Shown here: positions 20,356-29,679 of the stretch, piece by piece
Numbering within the stretch: the stretch's first letter is position 1
Layout of the letters: each line of letters begins with the position of its first letter
Origin: Achromobacter spanius
GTDB lineage: Bacteria > Pseudomonadota > Gammaproteobacteria > Burkholderiales > Burkholderiaceae_B
Reading direction: 5' to 3'
Length of the DNA: 64,000 nucleotides
Assembly (NCBI RefSeq): GCF_002812705.1
Contig: NZ_CP025030.1
Coordinates: 3,968,001 to 4,032,000, forward strand
Notes under the pieces: model-generated
Database searches by the model: none
The model's input: the letters and a program-made list of their open reading frames with translations, nothing else
What the model was told of the DNA's origin: nothing
Translations under genes and position numbers: made by a program

Positions 20356-21288
20356 TCAGCCCCGCTTGCAATTCGCCTTGGACGGCAAGGCCACGCCGGG
20401 CTTGAGCTGCAAGGTGGCGCGGCCCGGGGTCTGCGTCAGTTGCAGCGTGGCGGCGCGCCAGGCGGGCACGTCGTCAAAGAGCACATCGCGCTTGGCCGAC
20501 GACGGGTACAGCGGATCGGGCCGGTTGAATTCAATGGCGGGTAAGGCCAGGCACGTGTCCTTGATGTCCAGGCGCGCCAGTTCCCGTCCGTCGCTCAAGC
20601 GCACCGCGCGAAACGCCAGCGGCGCGTCCACGAATTTGACCACTTCCGGCACGATCCGCATGTCACCTTGCGCATCCTTGACGCGCGTGGCGGGTTGAAC
20701 CACCACCACGTCGCGGCTGGGCGGAATGGCCAGGTAGGCCACGTCGCCATCCACGTCCAACAGCTTGCCCGCGCCCAGGTTTTGCGCCTTGAGCGGCGTG
20801 TGGCGGATCATGACCGTTTCGGACCAGGTGGTTTCCACGCGCGTCCAACCGGGTAGCCGCGCGTCTTCAAAGCGGGTGCCGCTGGGTTTGTCGCGGTCGG
20901 CTTGGTTGGACAGCATCAGCCGGTTCACGCGCAACGCGCCGTTGACCACTTGCAAATGGGCCAGCGCGGGGTCGGCGCTGGAGCTGGTGAAGTAGGCCAG
21001 CACGGCGTCGGTTTCCAGCGCACGCGCGTTGGCCGCGCAGAAGAAGGCGCGGGCGGCCATGTTGCGGCCGTCGGGGTAGAGCAGTTTGCCTACGTCCTTG
21101 CCGCAGAGCTTGTTGCCCTGGAACGAAATGGTGGTGCCCCGGGTGTTCTGGCGCTGACCGGTGTTCCAGTCCTGGCGGCCGCTGGTGGTGACTTCGACGA
21201 CGAGGCCGTGGTTGTCGTAGATCACGGAGGCGCCCGCGGGCGCGGCTAGCAAGCTGAGAAAAAACGCCATGATGCGGCTTCTCGTCAT
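20356..21288 (-). CDS. Secreted protein of unknown function
   Basis: A 310-residue protein I do not recognise. A signal peptide (MAFFLSLLAAPAGASV) ends around residue 20-22. The mature part is rich in beta-type sequence without membrane segments, and includes cysteines in NKLCGKDVGK, AFFCAANA, KDTCLALP and the C-terminal KANCKRG, compatible with periplasmic disulfides. I chose the ATG at 21288 because AGGGAG lies nine bases upstream and the signal peptide follows; the open frame extends further to 21573 without such support. It is monocistronic and convergent with ilvA. Confidence 0.7.
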   Translation of the reverse strand: MTRSRIMAFFLSLLAAPAGASVIYDNHGLVVEVTTSGRQDWNTGQRQNTRGTTISFQGNKLCGKDVGKLLYPDGRNMAARAFFCAANARALETDAVLAYFTSSSADPALAHLQVVNGALRVNRLMLSNQADRDKPSGTRFEDARLPGWTRVETTWSETVMIRHTPLKAQNLGAGKLLDVDGDVAYLAIPPSRDVVVVQPATRVKDAQGDMRIVPEVVKFVDAPLAFRAVRLSDGRELARLDIKDTCLALPAIEFNRPDPLYPSSAKRDVLFDDVPAWRAATLQLTQTPGRATLQLKPGVALPSKANCKRG

Positions 21289-21548
21289 TCGGCGGACTCC
21301 CTGGGATGGCGTGCATGGTGAGGCGTTACCGGGGTGAATATATACCGCCTTGGATCGCGCCCAGGGCTGTCCGCCTTGCCGGTCATCCGGGTTGCGGAGC
21401 TTCGGAATGCGCATTCGCTGATCGTGGGTGCGCGTCGTCCCTGTCTTGGTTCCCCATGTTTCAGTTGAAATTAAGAATGTTATTACATTACACTTGCGGC
21501 CCATTTCTCCTTTCCGAATAGCCGGATCGCCCGGCCGCAGCCGTATCC

Positions 21549-22718
21549 ATGCCTTCCCAGCCTCTTGCTTCACCCGCCGCCACCCCGCGCCTGCGTTCCA
21601 TCGACGCCTTGCGCGGCCTGGTCATCGTCATCATGTTGCTTGACCATGTGCGCGAAACCTTCTTTCTGCATCATCAGGTCAGTGACCCGATGGACGCGGC
21701 GGCCACCGATCCGTTCTTGTTTTTCTCGCGCTTGCTGGCGCACCTGTGCGCGCCGGTGTTCGTCTTGCTGACGGGCGTGTCCGCCTGGTTGTACGGCGCC
21801 AAGGCCGGCAACCGGGGCGCCACGGCCGCGTTCCTGGCCAAGCGTGGCCTGTTCCTGGTGCTGCTGGAAGTGCTGGTAGTCAACTTCGCCTGGACGTTCC
21901 AGTTCCCGCCGTCGGTCGTCTACCTGCAAGTGATCTGGGTGATCGGCCTGAGCATGCTGGCCCTGGCCGCGCTGCTGTGGTTGCCGCGCACGGCCTTGGT
22001 GGCGGTGGGCGTGGTGCTGGTGGCGGGCCACAACGCCCTGGACGGCGTGCACTTCGCGGTGGGCGAGTTCATGCATGTGCCTTGGGCCGTGCTGCATGAC
22101 CGGGGTTGGATCAATGTGGGCGAGGCCTTGCGCCTGCGCACCTCGTATCCCTTGTTGCCCTGGATCGGCGTGATTGCGCTGGGCTACGCGGTAGGGCCGT
22201 GGTTCCAGTCCAAGGTGCCGGCGGCGGCCAGGCAGCGCTGGCTGTTCACGGCCGGTATCGCGGCCTTGATCGGCTTCGTGGTGCTGCGGGCGGTCAACGG
22301 CTATGGCCAAGCCCAGCAATGGGCCGTGCAGGCCGACCTGTTGCACACCGTGATGAGCTTCGTGAACATCACCAAGTACCCGCCGTCGTTGATGTTTTTG
22401 CTGCTGACGCTGGGCTTGGGCCTGTGCCTGCTGGTGCTGATTGAACGCGCGCAGTCGGCGGCATGGGTGGGCGTGCTGTGCGTGTTTGGCGCGGCGCCAA
22501 TGTTCTTTTACCTGCTGCATCTGTACGTGCTGAAGGCCCTGTATCTGGCGGGCGAGGGCGTCTGGGGCTTGAACCAGGGCAAGTTCTTCGGCGTGGACAG
22601 CATGGCCAGCGTGTGGCTGATTTCGGTACTGCTGGCCGTGGCGCTGTATTGGCCGGTGCGCTGGTTCGGCCGCTTGAAAGCGGCGCGCCGCGATATCGCC
22701 TGGCTCAAGTACCTGTGA
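21549..22718 (+). CDS. DUF1624 / heparan-glucosaminide acetyltransferase-like membrane protein
   Basis: A 389-residue inner-membrane protein with about ten helices. The opening RLRSIDALRGLVIVIMLLDHVRE carries the LRG and DH residues typical of the HGSNAT/DUF1624 and OpgC-like acyltransferase superfamily, in which a membrane histidine accepts the acyl group. Related proteins transfer acetyl or succinyl groups to glycans. The acceptor here is unknown. The porin gene starts nine bases after its end, so the two may be co-transcribed. Confidence 0.75.
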   Translation: MPSQPLASPAATPRLRSIDALRGLVIVIMLLDHVRETFFLHHQVSDPMDAAATDPFLFFSRLLAHLCAPVFVLLTGVSAWLYGAKAGNRGATAAFLAKRGLFLVLLEVLVVNFAWTFQFPPSVVYLQVIWVIGLSMLALAALLWLPRTALVAVGVVLVAGHNALDGVHFAVGEFMHVPWAVLHDRGWINVGEALRLRTSYPLLPWIGVIALGYAVGPWFQSKVPAAARQRWLFTAGIAALIGFVVLRAVNGYGQAQQWAVQADLLHTVMSFVNITKYPPSLMFLLLTLGLGLCLLVLIERAQSAAWVGVLCVFGAAPMFFYLLHLYVLKALYLAGEGVWGLNQGKFFGVDSMASVWLISVLLAVALYWPVRWFGRLKAARRDIAWLKYL

Positions 22719-22726
22719 AGGCGGCG

Positions 22727-23815
22727 ATGCGTTTACGTGATGTGGCCGTGGGCGCGGCGACCTTGTTGGCGCCTTGCGTGGCTGACGCGCAGCAAAGTCC
22801 CGTCACCCTGTATGGCGTGGTCGACCTGAGCCTGGCGGGCTTTTCGACGCAGGATCGCGGCACGGCCTTGAACATGCAGTCGGGCGTGCAGTCGGGCTCG
22901 CGCTGGGGCTTGCGCGGCAGCGAGCCGCTGGGCAATGGCATGCGCGCCAACTTTCAACTGGAAAGTGGCGTCGTGGCCAACAACGGCAAGTCGGCCCAAG
23001 GCGGCCGCCTGTTCGGGCGCGCCGCCTGGGTAGGCGTGTCGGGGGATTGGGGCGATCTTCGGCTGGGCCGCCAGACCTCGGTGTCGTCGGCAACGCTGGC
23101 GGACTATGACGCCTTTCTGGCGTCCTACCTGATCATGGGCGCGCAGACGGCGCTGCTGCCCTACAACGCCAACCGCGCCGACAACACCGTGGCGTTCTGG
23201 AGCCCGTCGGTGGGCGGCTGGCGCGCGGGCGCCGATATCAGCCTGGACTACGACGGCGGCGGCGGCTTCAAGACCACGTCGACCAACAAGCTCTACAGCG
23301 CGGCGCTGGTCTATGAACAGCCCAGCTACGCCGTCACCGCCACGGTCGAAGGCGCGCGCTGGGCCGACGGCACGGTGCAGTCCGCCGCCATGGCGCAGGC
23401 CGGTGGCACGCGCCAACCCATTGCGTACACGCTGGCGGGCCGCGCCACTCTGGGCGCCTTCACGCTGTATGCGGCCGGGTCCATCATGCGCAATGGCTCG
23501 ACGATTCCCGCTGTGCAATCGCCAGGGCAGCGCGTGTACTTTCCCGGCAGCACCGTGCATGGCGTGATGGCGGGGGCGGCCTGGCGCACGGGCGCCAGCA
23601 CCGTCATGGCATCGTGGCAAGGCAGCTTGCCGGGCGGCGGCGCACTGGCCCGCGACGGCGCCACCCACACGCAGCAGATCTACTCGGTGGGGTATGTGCA
23701 TGACCTGTCCAAGCGCACCAACCTGTACGCCGTGCTTGGCTACATGCACGGCGCGTGGTCGGACCCGTCATGGCATGAAACGCAGTACACGGTGGGCATG
23801 CGGCATCGGTATTGA
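22727..23815 (+). CDS. General porin, Gram-negative (Porin_4 type)
   Basis: A 362-residue outer-membrane porin. The signal peptide ends at VADAQ, followed by SPVTLYGVVDLSLAGFS, the classical first strand of Burkholderiales porins. Further signs are GLRGSEPLGNGMRANFQLESG, GRAAWVGVSGDWGDLRLGRQ and the C-terminal aromatic strand ending GMRHRY. It should form a 16-stranded trimeric pore. I start it at the ATG at 22727. A GTG at 22715 overlapping the previous stop is possible. It is convergent with aapP, with an 11-bp gap. Confidence 0.9.
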   Translation: MRLRDVAVGAATLLAPCVADAQQSPVTLYGVVDLSLAGFSTQDRGTALNMQSGVQSGSRWGLRGSEPLGNGMRANFQLESGVVANNGKSAQGGRLFGRAAWVGVSGDWGDLRLGRQTSVSSATLADYDAFLASYLIMGAQTALLPYNANRADNTVAFWSPSVGGWRAGADISLDYDGGGGFKTTSTNKLYSAALVYEQPSYAVTATVEGARWADGTVQSAAMAQAGGTRQPIAYTLAGRATLGAFTLYAAGSIMRNGSTIPAVQSPGQRVYFPGSTVHGVMAGAAWRTGASTVMASWQGSLPGGGALARDGATHTQQIYSVGYVHDLSKRTNLYAVLGYMHGAWSDPSWHETQYTVGMRHRY

Positions 23816-23826
23816 CGCGGCGCGGC

Positions 23827-24567
23827 TTAGTGCAGGATCTGGCTCAGGAACAGTTTCGTCCGTTCGTTTTGCGGGTTGTCGAAGAATGCGTCGGGGTCGT
23901 TCTGTTCGATGATCTCTCCGCGGTCCATGAAGATCACGCGATTGGCGACTTTGCGCGCGAAGCCCATTTCGTGGGTCACGCAGATCATCGTCATGCCGCT
24001 TTCCTGGGCCAGCGTCACCATCACGTCCAGCACTTCCTTGACCATTTCCGGGTCCAGCGCGGACGTGGGCTCGTCAAACAGCATGACCTTCGGGTTCATG
24101 CACAAAGACCGTGCAATCGCCACGCGCTGCTGCTGGCCGCCCGACAACTGGCCGGGAAATTTCCTGGCCTGATCGGGAATGCGCACGCGTTCCAGGTACT
24201 TCATCGCCGTGGCTTCGGCTTGCGCGCGTGGCTGTTTCAGTACCCACATGGGTCCCAGCGTCAGGTTTTCCAGCACGGTCAGGTGCGGGAACAGGTTGAA
24301 GTGCTGGAACACCATGCCGACTTCGCGGCGGATGGTCTCGATGTGCTTGAGGTCGTTGGTCAACTCGGTGCCGTCGACGATGATCTGCCCTTGCTGGTGT
24401 TCTTCCAGGCGGTTGATGCAGCGGATCATCGTGGACTTGCCCGAGCCGGACGGGCCGCACACCACGATGCGCTCGCCGGGCGCCACGTCCAGGTTGATGT
24501 TGCGCAGCACGTGGAACTGTCCGTACCACTTGTTCACGCCGTGCAATCGAATAATGGAATCCGACAT
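23827..24567 (-). CDS. aapP: General L-amino acid ABC transporter ATP-binding protein
   Basis: A 246-residue ATPase energising the AapQM permease. Walker [10 protein letters not shown], signature [15 protein letters not shown], Walker [15 protein letters not shown] and H-loop VTHEMGFA are all intact. It is the last gene of the aap operon, 41 bp after aapM. Confidence 0.92.
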   Translation of the reverse strand: MSDSIIRLHGVNKWYGQFHVLRNINLDVAPGERIVVCGPSGSGKSTMIRCINRLEEHQQGQIIVDGTELTNDLKHIETIRREVGMVFQHFNLFPHLTVLENLTLGPMWVLKQPRAQAEATAMKYLERVRIPDQARKFPGQLSGGQQQRVAIARSLCMNPKVMLFDEPTSALDPEMVKEVLDVMVTLAQESGMTMICVTHEMGFARKVANRVIFMDRGEIIEQNDPDAFFDNPQNERTKLFLSQILH

Positions 24568-24608
24568 GCTGGGTCTCCGTAAGGTTTACCGGGTGGGTCG
24601 CGGCGCAA

Positions 24609-25712
24609 TCAGCGCGCGTGCCCGGTGGCCAGGCGCTTTTCTAGCGCCTGGCTGTATTTGGACATGGAATAGCAAAAGACGAAGTAGATCAGCGAGATGA
24701 AGAGATAGGCCTCCACCCCGAAACCCCGCCATGCCGCGTCGGACAAGGCCGCCTTGGCGGCCAGCGTCAAGTCGAAGATGCCGATGATGACGACCAGTGA
24801 CGTGTCCTTGAACAGGCTGATGAAAATGCCGACCAAGGGCGGAATCACAATCTTCAGCGCTTGCGGCAGGATGATCTTGCGCATCTGTTGCCAGTAGTTC
24901 AGGCCCAGCGAATCCGCGCCTTCATACTGGCCTTTCGGAATCGCCTGCAAGCCGCCGCGCACCGTTTCGGCAATGTAGGCCGCGGCGAACAGGATGATGG
25001 CGATCTGCGCGCGCAACAGCTTGTCGATGGTGAAGCCTTCGGGCAGGAACAAGGGCAGCATCACCGACGACATGAACAACAGGCTGATCAGCGGCACGCC
25101 ACGGATCAGCTCGATGTACACGACGCACAGCGCCTTGATGGCGGGCATTTTCGAACGCCGGCCCAGCGCCAGCATCACGCCGATGGGGAAGGCGAAGGCA
25201 ATGCCGAAGGTGGCCAATATCAAGGTCAGCGGCAGGCCGCCCCAGCGCGAGTTCTCGACATAAGTCAGGCCGAACACGCCGCCCCACATCAAGAGCGCCA
25301 CGGCCGTCAGGCCGCCCGTCCAGATCAGCGCCAGCTTGCCGTTCCAGAAGCGTCGCATGCCGCTGCACGCGATCACGCCGACGAGGATCAGCGTGGCGAT
25401 CAGCGGACGCCATTGTTCGTCGAAAGGATAGGTGCCGAACAGGATCAGCCGGTGCTTCTCCACGATGAACGCCCAGCAGGCACTGCCGACCGACGCGCGG
25501 CATTCCATGGCATCGGTCGCGGTGAAGTTGGCTTTCAGGAAAGCCCATTCCACCAGCGCCGGCACCGACATCAAGAGAAACCACGCCAGCAGTACCGTGA
25601 TCAGAATGTTCAGCGGCGACGAGAACAGGCGGGACCGTACCCAGGCCCACGCGCCCACCTGGGTGCTGGGCGGGGGCAGGGCTTCGGTGAAGGAGTGCGT
25701 AGTGCTGCTCAT
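24609..25712 (-). CDS. aapM: General L-amino acid ABC transporter permease
   Basis: A 367-residue permease with an N-terminal extension and a C-terminal channel domain carrying the EAA loop (RGGLQAIPKGQYEGADSLGL). Long permeases of this size are distinctive of the Aap/Bzt broad-range amino-acid importers. It starts one base after the aapQ stop and pairs with AapQ to form the heterodimeric channel. Confidence 0.9.
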   Translation of the reverse strand: MSSTTHSFTEALPPPSTQVGAWAWVRSRLFSSPLNILITVLLAWFLLMSVPALVEWAFLKANFTATDAMECRASVGSACWAFIVEKHRLILFGTYPFDEQWRPLIATLILVGVIACSGMRRFWNGKLALIWTGGLTAVALLMWGGVFGLTYVENSRWGGLPLTLILATFGIAFAFPIGVMLALGRRSKMPAIKALCVVYIELIRGVPLISLLFMSSVMLPLFLPEGFTIDKLLRAQIAIILFAAAYIAETVRGGLQAIPKGQYEGADSLGLNYWQQMRKIILPQALKIVIPPLVGIFISLFKDTSLVVIIGIFDLTLAAKAALSDAAWRGFGVEAYLFISLIYFVFCYSMSKYSQALEKRLATGHAR

Positions 25713-25713
25713 C

Positions 25714-26904
25714 TCAACGCTCCACCAGCGCGATGCGCTTGTTGTACCAATTCATGAATATTGAAATCGACAGGCTGACCGTCAGGTATGCGCCCATGAT
25801 GATGAGGATGCCCTCGATGGCCTGGCCGGTCTGGTTCAGCGTGGTGTTCACCACCGAGACGATGTCCGGATAGCCGATGGCCACCGCCAGCGAACTGTTC
25901 TTGAGCAGGTTCAGGTACTGGCTGGTCATGGGCGGGATGATGACGCGCAAGGCTTGCGGCAGCACAACCAGGCGCAGCACTTTCGCGCGCGGCAGGCCCA
26001 GCGAACCGGCGGCTTCCCACTGGCCGTTGTTGACCGCCTGAATGCCCGAGCGCACCACTTCCGCGATGAACGCCGAGGTGTAGACGGTCAGGCCCAGGAA
26101 CAGGGCGACAAACTCCGGCGACAGCGTCAGCCCGCCGACAAAGTTGAAGCCCTTCAAGGCGGGCATGTCCAGCGTCAACGATGCGCCGCCGGCCAGCCAG
26201 CCCACGAACGGCAAGCCGATCAACAGGCCGACGGCCGCGCGGCCCAGCGGAAACACGCGGCCCGTGGCTTCCTGGCGCTTCGTGCCCCAGTGGCCCAGGA
26301 ACAGGATGGCGACGATGGCCAGCGCCAGTCCGCCCAACACCCAGTCCAGTGACGCGCCTTCCAGCCCGGGCACTTTCAGGCCTCGGTTGGAAATAAACAC
26401 GCCCGGCACGGGGTTGTGCGCCTGGCGCGGGCCGGGCATGTTTTCGGTGATCAGCGCATACCAGAAGAACAGTTGCAACAAGAGCGGAACGTTGCGCATC
26501 ACCTCGACGTACACCGAGGTGATTTTCTTGACGAGCCAGTTCTTCGACAAGCGGCCCACGCCGATGAAGACGCCCAGGATGGTCGCCGCGACCAAGGCCA
26601 ACAGGCCCACGCGCAGCGTGTTCAGCACGCCCACGAAAATGGCGCGGCCATAGGTGTCGGCGGGGCCGTAGGCGATCACGGATTCGCCAATGGCAAAGCC
26701 CGCCTCGCGGTTCAGAAAGCCGAAGCCCGTGGCGATGTTGCGCATCGACAGGTTGTGCAGCGTGTTGTGCACCAGGAACCAGACGCCCGCCCCGACCAGC
26801 GTCAGGGCCAGCACCTGGTAGACCAGCGCGCGCGTGGCCGGGTCGTTCCAGGAGACCCGGTGCGCAGGCCGCGGCACCGGGGATTGCGCGGTGTTCTTGG
26901 CCAC
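25714..26904 (-). CDS. aapQ: General L-amino acid ABC transporter permease
   Basis: A 396-residue permease, the longer subunit of the AapQM channel. It has the large periplasmic insertion typical of AapQ/BztB between the first helices (NTLHNLSMRNIATGFGFLNR onward). The EAA loop is RSGIQAVNNGQWEAAGSLGL. It follows the aminotransferase gene by only three bases, so the aminotransferase is part of the transport operon. Confidence 0.9.
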   Translation of the reverse strand: MAKNTAQSPVPRPAHRVSWNDPATRALVYQVLALTLVGAGVWFLVHNTLHNLSMRNIATGFGFLNREAGFAIGESVIAYGPADTYGRAIFVGVLNTLRVGLLALVAATILGVFIGVGRLSKNWLVKKITSVYVEVMRNVPLLLQLFFWYALITENMPGPRQAHNPVPGVFISNRGLKVPGLEGASLDWVLGGLALAIVAILFLGHWGTKRQEATGRVFPLGRAAVGLLIGLPFVGWLAGGASLTLDMPALKGFNFVGGLTLSPEFVALFLGLTVYTSAFIAEVVRSGIQAVNNGQWEAAGSLGLPRAKVLRLVVLPQALRVIIPPMTSQYLNLLKNSSLAVAIGYPDIVSVVNTTLNQTGQAIEGILIIMGAYLTVSLSISIFMNWYNKRIALVER

Positions 26905-26907
26905 GAC

Positions 26908-28116
26908 TTAGCCCGCCATCAAGACTTTGACGGCCGCTTCCAGACGGTCCATGCCTTGTTCGATGACTTCGGTGGACGTCGCGAACGAGAAACGCACGTA
27001 GGGCGACAAGCCGTACGAACCGCCGTCAATGACCGCCACGCCGGCTTCGCGCAGGAAGAACAGGCTGACGTCCAGGTCGGTCTTCAGTTCGCCGGCCGGG
27101 CCGGTGCGGCCGATCAGGCCCTGCACGTTGGCGTACACGTAGAAGGCGCCGTCGGGCATCGCGCACGAAATGCCGGGAATGGCGTTCAGGCGGCGCACGA
27201 TCAGGTCGCGGCGCGCTTGAAAGATGTCGACCATCTGGGTGACGCTGGATTGGTCGCCTTCCAGGGCAGCTTGCGCGGCCACTTGCGAGATGGCGCTGGG
27301 GCAGGACGTGCTTTGCGACATGACCGTGCTCATCGCCTTGATCAGGTCGGCCGGCCCCGCGCCATAGCCGACGCGCCAGCCCGTCATGGCGTAGGACTTG
27401 GACATGCCGTTGACGATCAGCGTGCGTTCGATCAAGCGCGGCTCCACCTGCACGGGCGAGGCATGTGCCTGGCCGTTGTAGCAAAAGGGCGCATAGATTT
27501 CGTCGCTAAGAATCCAGACCTGCGGATGGCGGAGCAGCACGTCCGTCAGGGCGTGCAATTCAGCGGCGCTGTACACGGCGCCGCTGGGATTGCTGGGGGA
27601 ATTCAGGATCAACCAGCGCGTGCGCGGGGTGATGGCGGCTTCCAGCGTGGCGGCATCCAGCTTGAAACCTTGGGATTCCGGGCCGGTCACGACCACGGGC
27701 TTGCCTTCGTTCAACAGCACCATGTCCGGGTACGAGACCCAGTACGGCGCGCAGACGATGACTTCATCGCCGGGTTCCAGGCTGGCCGTCAGGGCAGCGC
27801 CGATGATCTGCTTGGCGCCCGCGCCCACGGTGATCTGGTCCATGCCATAGGTCACGCCCAAACTCAGTTCCAGGCTGTTGGCGATGGCGCGGCGCAGGCC
27901 GACGGTGCCGTTCGGGCTGGTGTAGCGGATGTCGCCGCTGGCGATGGCGTCCTGGCCGGCGCGCGCGATGTGGGCGGGCGTGGGCATGTCGGGTTCACCG
28001 AGCGTGAAGTCGGCGATCTCGCGGCCCTGGCGGCGCAATTCGTCGACGACGATCTTGGCGGCCATGCTGGGCGAGGGTTTGATCTGTTTCAGGCGGGCGT
28101 TGACGATGCTGTTCAT
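26908..28116 (-). CDS. PLP-dependent aminotransferase, class I/II (aspartate-type)
   Basis: A fold-type I aminotransferase of 402 residues. The PLP lysine is in NGMSKSYAMTGWRVGY, the cofactor aspartate region in WILSDEIYAPF, the conserved asparagine-proline in NSPSNPSGAVY, and a C-terminal Arg in YVRFSFATS binds the substrate carboxylate. It lies between aapJ and aapQ in the operon and probably deaminates an imported amino acid. It starts at ATG without an obvious Shine-Dalgarno sequence, just after a terminator hairpin that would reduce read-through from aapJ. Confidence 0.9.
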   Translation of the reverse strand: MNSIVNARLKQIKPSPSMAAKIVVDELRRQGREIADFTLGEPDMPTPAHIARAGQDAIASGDIRYTSPNGTVGLRRAIANSLELSLGVTYGMDQITVGAGAKQIIGAALTASLEPGDEVIVCAPYWVSYPDMVLLNEGKPVVVTGPESQGFKLDAATLEAAITPRTRWLILNSPSNPSGAVYSAAELHALTDVLLRHPQVWILSDEIYAPFCYNGQAHASPVQVEPRLIERTLIVNGMSKSYAMTGWRVGYGAGPADLIKAMSTVMSQSTSCPSAISQVAAQAALEGDQSSVTQMVDIFQARRDLIVRRLNAIPGISCAMPDGAFYVYANVQGLIGRTGPAGELKTDLDVSLFFLREAGVAVIDGGSYGLSPYVRFSFATSTEVIEQGMDRLEAAVKVLMAG

Positions 28117-28170
28117 GGTTGCAACGTAAAAGAGGCAAACGGGGCCGTGCGGTGGCCGGGCTTGCGGGTA

Positions 28171-28206
28171 AAGAGAAAAGCGGCTTCGCGTGGAAGGCGA
28201 AGCCGC
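28171..28206 (-). terminator. Intrinsic terminator between aapJ and the aminotransferase gene
   Basis: A perfect 10-bp stem (GCGGCTTCGC / GCGAAGCCGC) with a 7-base loop is followed, on the minus strand, by TTTTCTCTT. Inside the operon it would allow higher expression of the binding protein than of the downstream genes. Confidence 0.8.
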
Positions 28207-28222
28207 GCACGGGTGCGGGCGC

Positions 28223-29239
28223 TTAGCGCACCGGCCAGCCGTACATCAGGCCGCCCTGGGTCCACTGCTTGTTCAGGCCGCGTTCCAGCTTCAGCGGGCT
28301 GTCCTTGCCCATGGCGCGGTCATAGCTTTCGCCGTAGTTGCCCACCTGCTTGATGATGTTGTAGGCCCACTTGTCGTCCAGCCCCAGGTTCTTGCCCATG
28401 CCCGGCGTCACGCCCAGGATGCGTTGCACGTTGGGGTTGGTGCTCTTCAACATCTCATCGACGTTCTTGGACGTGATGCCGTATTCCTCGGCTTCCAGCA
28501 TCGCGTTCAGCGACCAGCGCACCACGTTGAACCATTGTTCGTCACCTTGGCGGACCATCGGGCCCAAGGGTTCCTTGGACAGGTTTTCCGTCAGGATTTC
28601 CCAGTCTTCCGGCTTGGCCAGGCGCGTGCGCATGTTGGCGGCGGTGTTGGACTTGTCGTTGGTGTAGGCGTCGCAACGCCCCGTTTCCAGCAGGCGGAAG
28701 TTCTCGTCGTAGTTCTCGACCAGCACCGGCTTGAACGTCAGCCCGCGGCTGCGGAAGTAGTCGGCCAGGTTCAGTTCGGTGGTGGTGCCGGGCTGCACGC
28801 AGATCGTCGCGCCGTCCAGTTCCTTGACGCTTTTCACGTTCATGGATTTCTTGACGATCAGGCCTTGCGCGTCATAGAAGTTCACGCCCACGCCGATCAG
28901 GCCCAGCGTGGTGTCGCGGGTCAGCGTCTGCGTGGTGTTGCGCGACAGCATGTCGATTTCGCCGGACTGCAAGGCGGTGAACTTGGCTTGCGCGGTCAAC
29001 ACATTGCCCTTGACCTTGGAGGCGTCGCCGAACATGGCGGCAGCCACGGCGCGGCACATGTCCACGTCCAGGCCCGTCCATTCGCCCTTGCTGTCCAACA
29101 CCGAGAAGCCGGGAATGCCGGCAAAGCCGCACTGCAAGAAACCCTTTTTCTTGACGGCATCGAACGTCACGCCGGCTTGCGCGCCAGAGGCGGCGCACAG
29201 CAAAGTCGCCGCAACGGCGGTGGTCAGAAACTTACGCAT
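28223..29239 (-). CDS. aapJ: General L-amino acid ABC transporter substrate-binding protein
   Basis: A 338-residue periplasmic binding protein, the size usual for AapJ/BztA. It has a signal peptide (cleavage after SGAQA), then GVTFDAVKKKGFLQCGFAGIPGFSVLDSKGEWTGLDVDMCRAVAAAMFG, a characteristic AapJ start in which the inserted cysteines are conserved. It delivers a wide range of L-amino acids to AapQMP. It is the first gene of the operon and is followed by an intrinsic terminator. Confidence 0.93.
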   Translation of the reverse strand: MRKFLTTAVAATLLCAASGAQAGVTFDAVKKKGFLQCGFAGIPGFSVLDSKGEWTGLDVDMCRAVAAAMFGDASKVKGNVLTAQAKFTALQSGEIDMLSRNTTQTLTRDTTLGLIGVGVNFYDAQGLIVKKSMNVKSVKELDGATICVQPGTTTELNLADYFRSRGLTFKPVLVENYDENFRLLETGRCDAYTNDKSNTAANMRTRLAKPEDWEILTENLSKEPLGPMVRQGDEQWFNVVRWSLNAMLEAEEYGITSKNVDEMLKSTNPNVQRILGVTPGMGKNLGLDDKWAYNIIKQVGNYGESYDRAMGKDSPLKLERGLNKQWTQGGLMYGWPVR

Positions 29240-29679
29240 GGAGAATGCTCCTGGGGAGGGGCTCGAAAACGCTTGGGATAAGCGGGGGGAAAGCGGAACC
29301 GTCCGTACAGGCGCAGTCGATCGCCGGCCGGGGCCGGGCGGTGGCGCGCGAGAGCGGAGAGGAAAGGGAACGGGCCCGGAACGGGCGCGGTGTGACCGGA
29401 CTACGCGGTCAGGGGGTATGCCGATGGATACGCGTCGTGTAGCGCTGGAACGTCGTGCGTAGAGAAAGGATCGGACTCATCGGCGGTACTTGTACAACGT
29501 GGGTCATAACGAGGGTCATGCTTGGCGGGGCGGGCAGGGCCGGCAACCGGCGTCGCTCACGACCGCTAAGTCATAGGACGTATGATGGCAGTGGTCATAC
29601 AAGCTAGCAAGTAAGGGGATTCCCGTAATTGCCGTGCCGGCGGTGACATTGCCGGCACGGTTTCGCCTGCCAATACGGC
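29240..29679. other. Promoter region of aapJ and 3' flank of the GntR gene
   Basis: No gene is evident in these 440 bases. They contain a TTGTACAA palindrome at 29490-29497, a pair of GGGTCAT direct repeats at about 29500-29520, an inverted repeat GTATGA/TCATAC with nine bases between its arms around 29580-29600, and a hairpin at 29632-29660. On the minus strand the inverted repeat begins TTGTATGAC, the same half as the diacid operators. Confidence 0.6.
29632..29660. terminator. Hairpin downstream of the GntR gene
   Basis: A perfect 10-bp stem (CCGTGCCGGC / GCCGGCACGG) with a 9-base loop lies 19 bases past the GntR stop. There is no T-run on the minus strand; on the plus strand TTTCG follows. 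It probably ends the GntR transcript but may need Rho. Confidence 0.5.
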
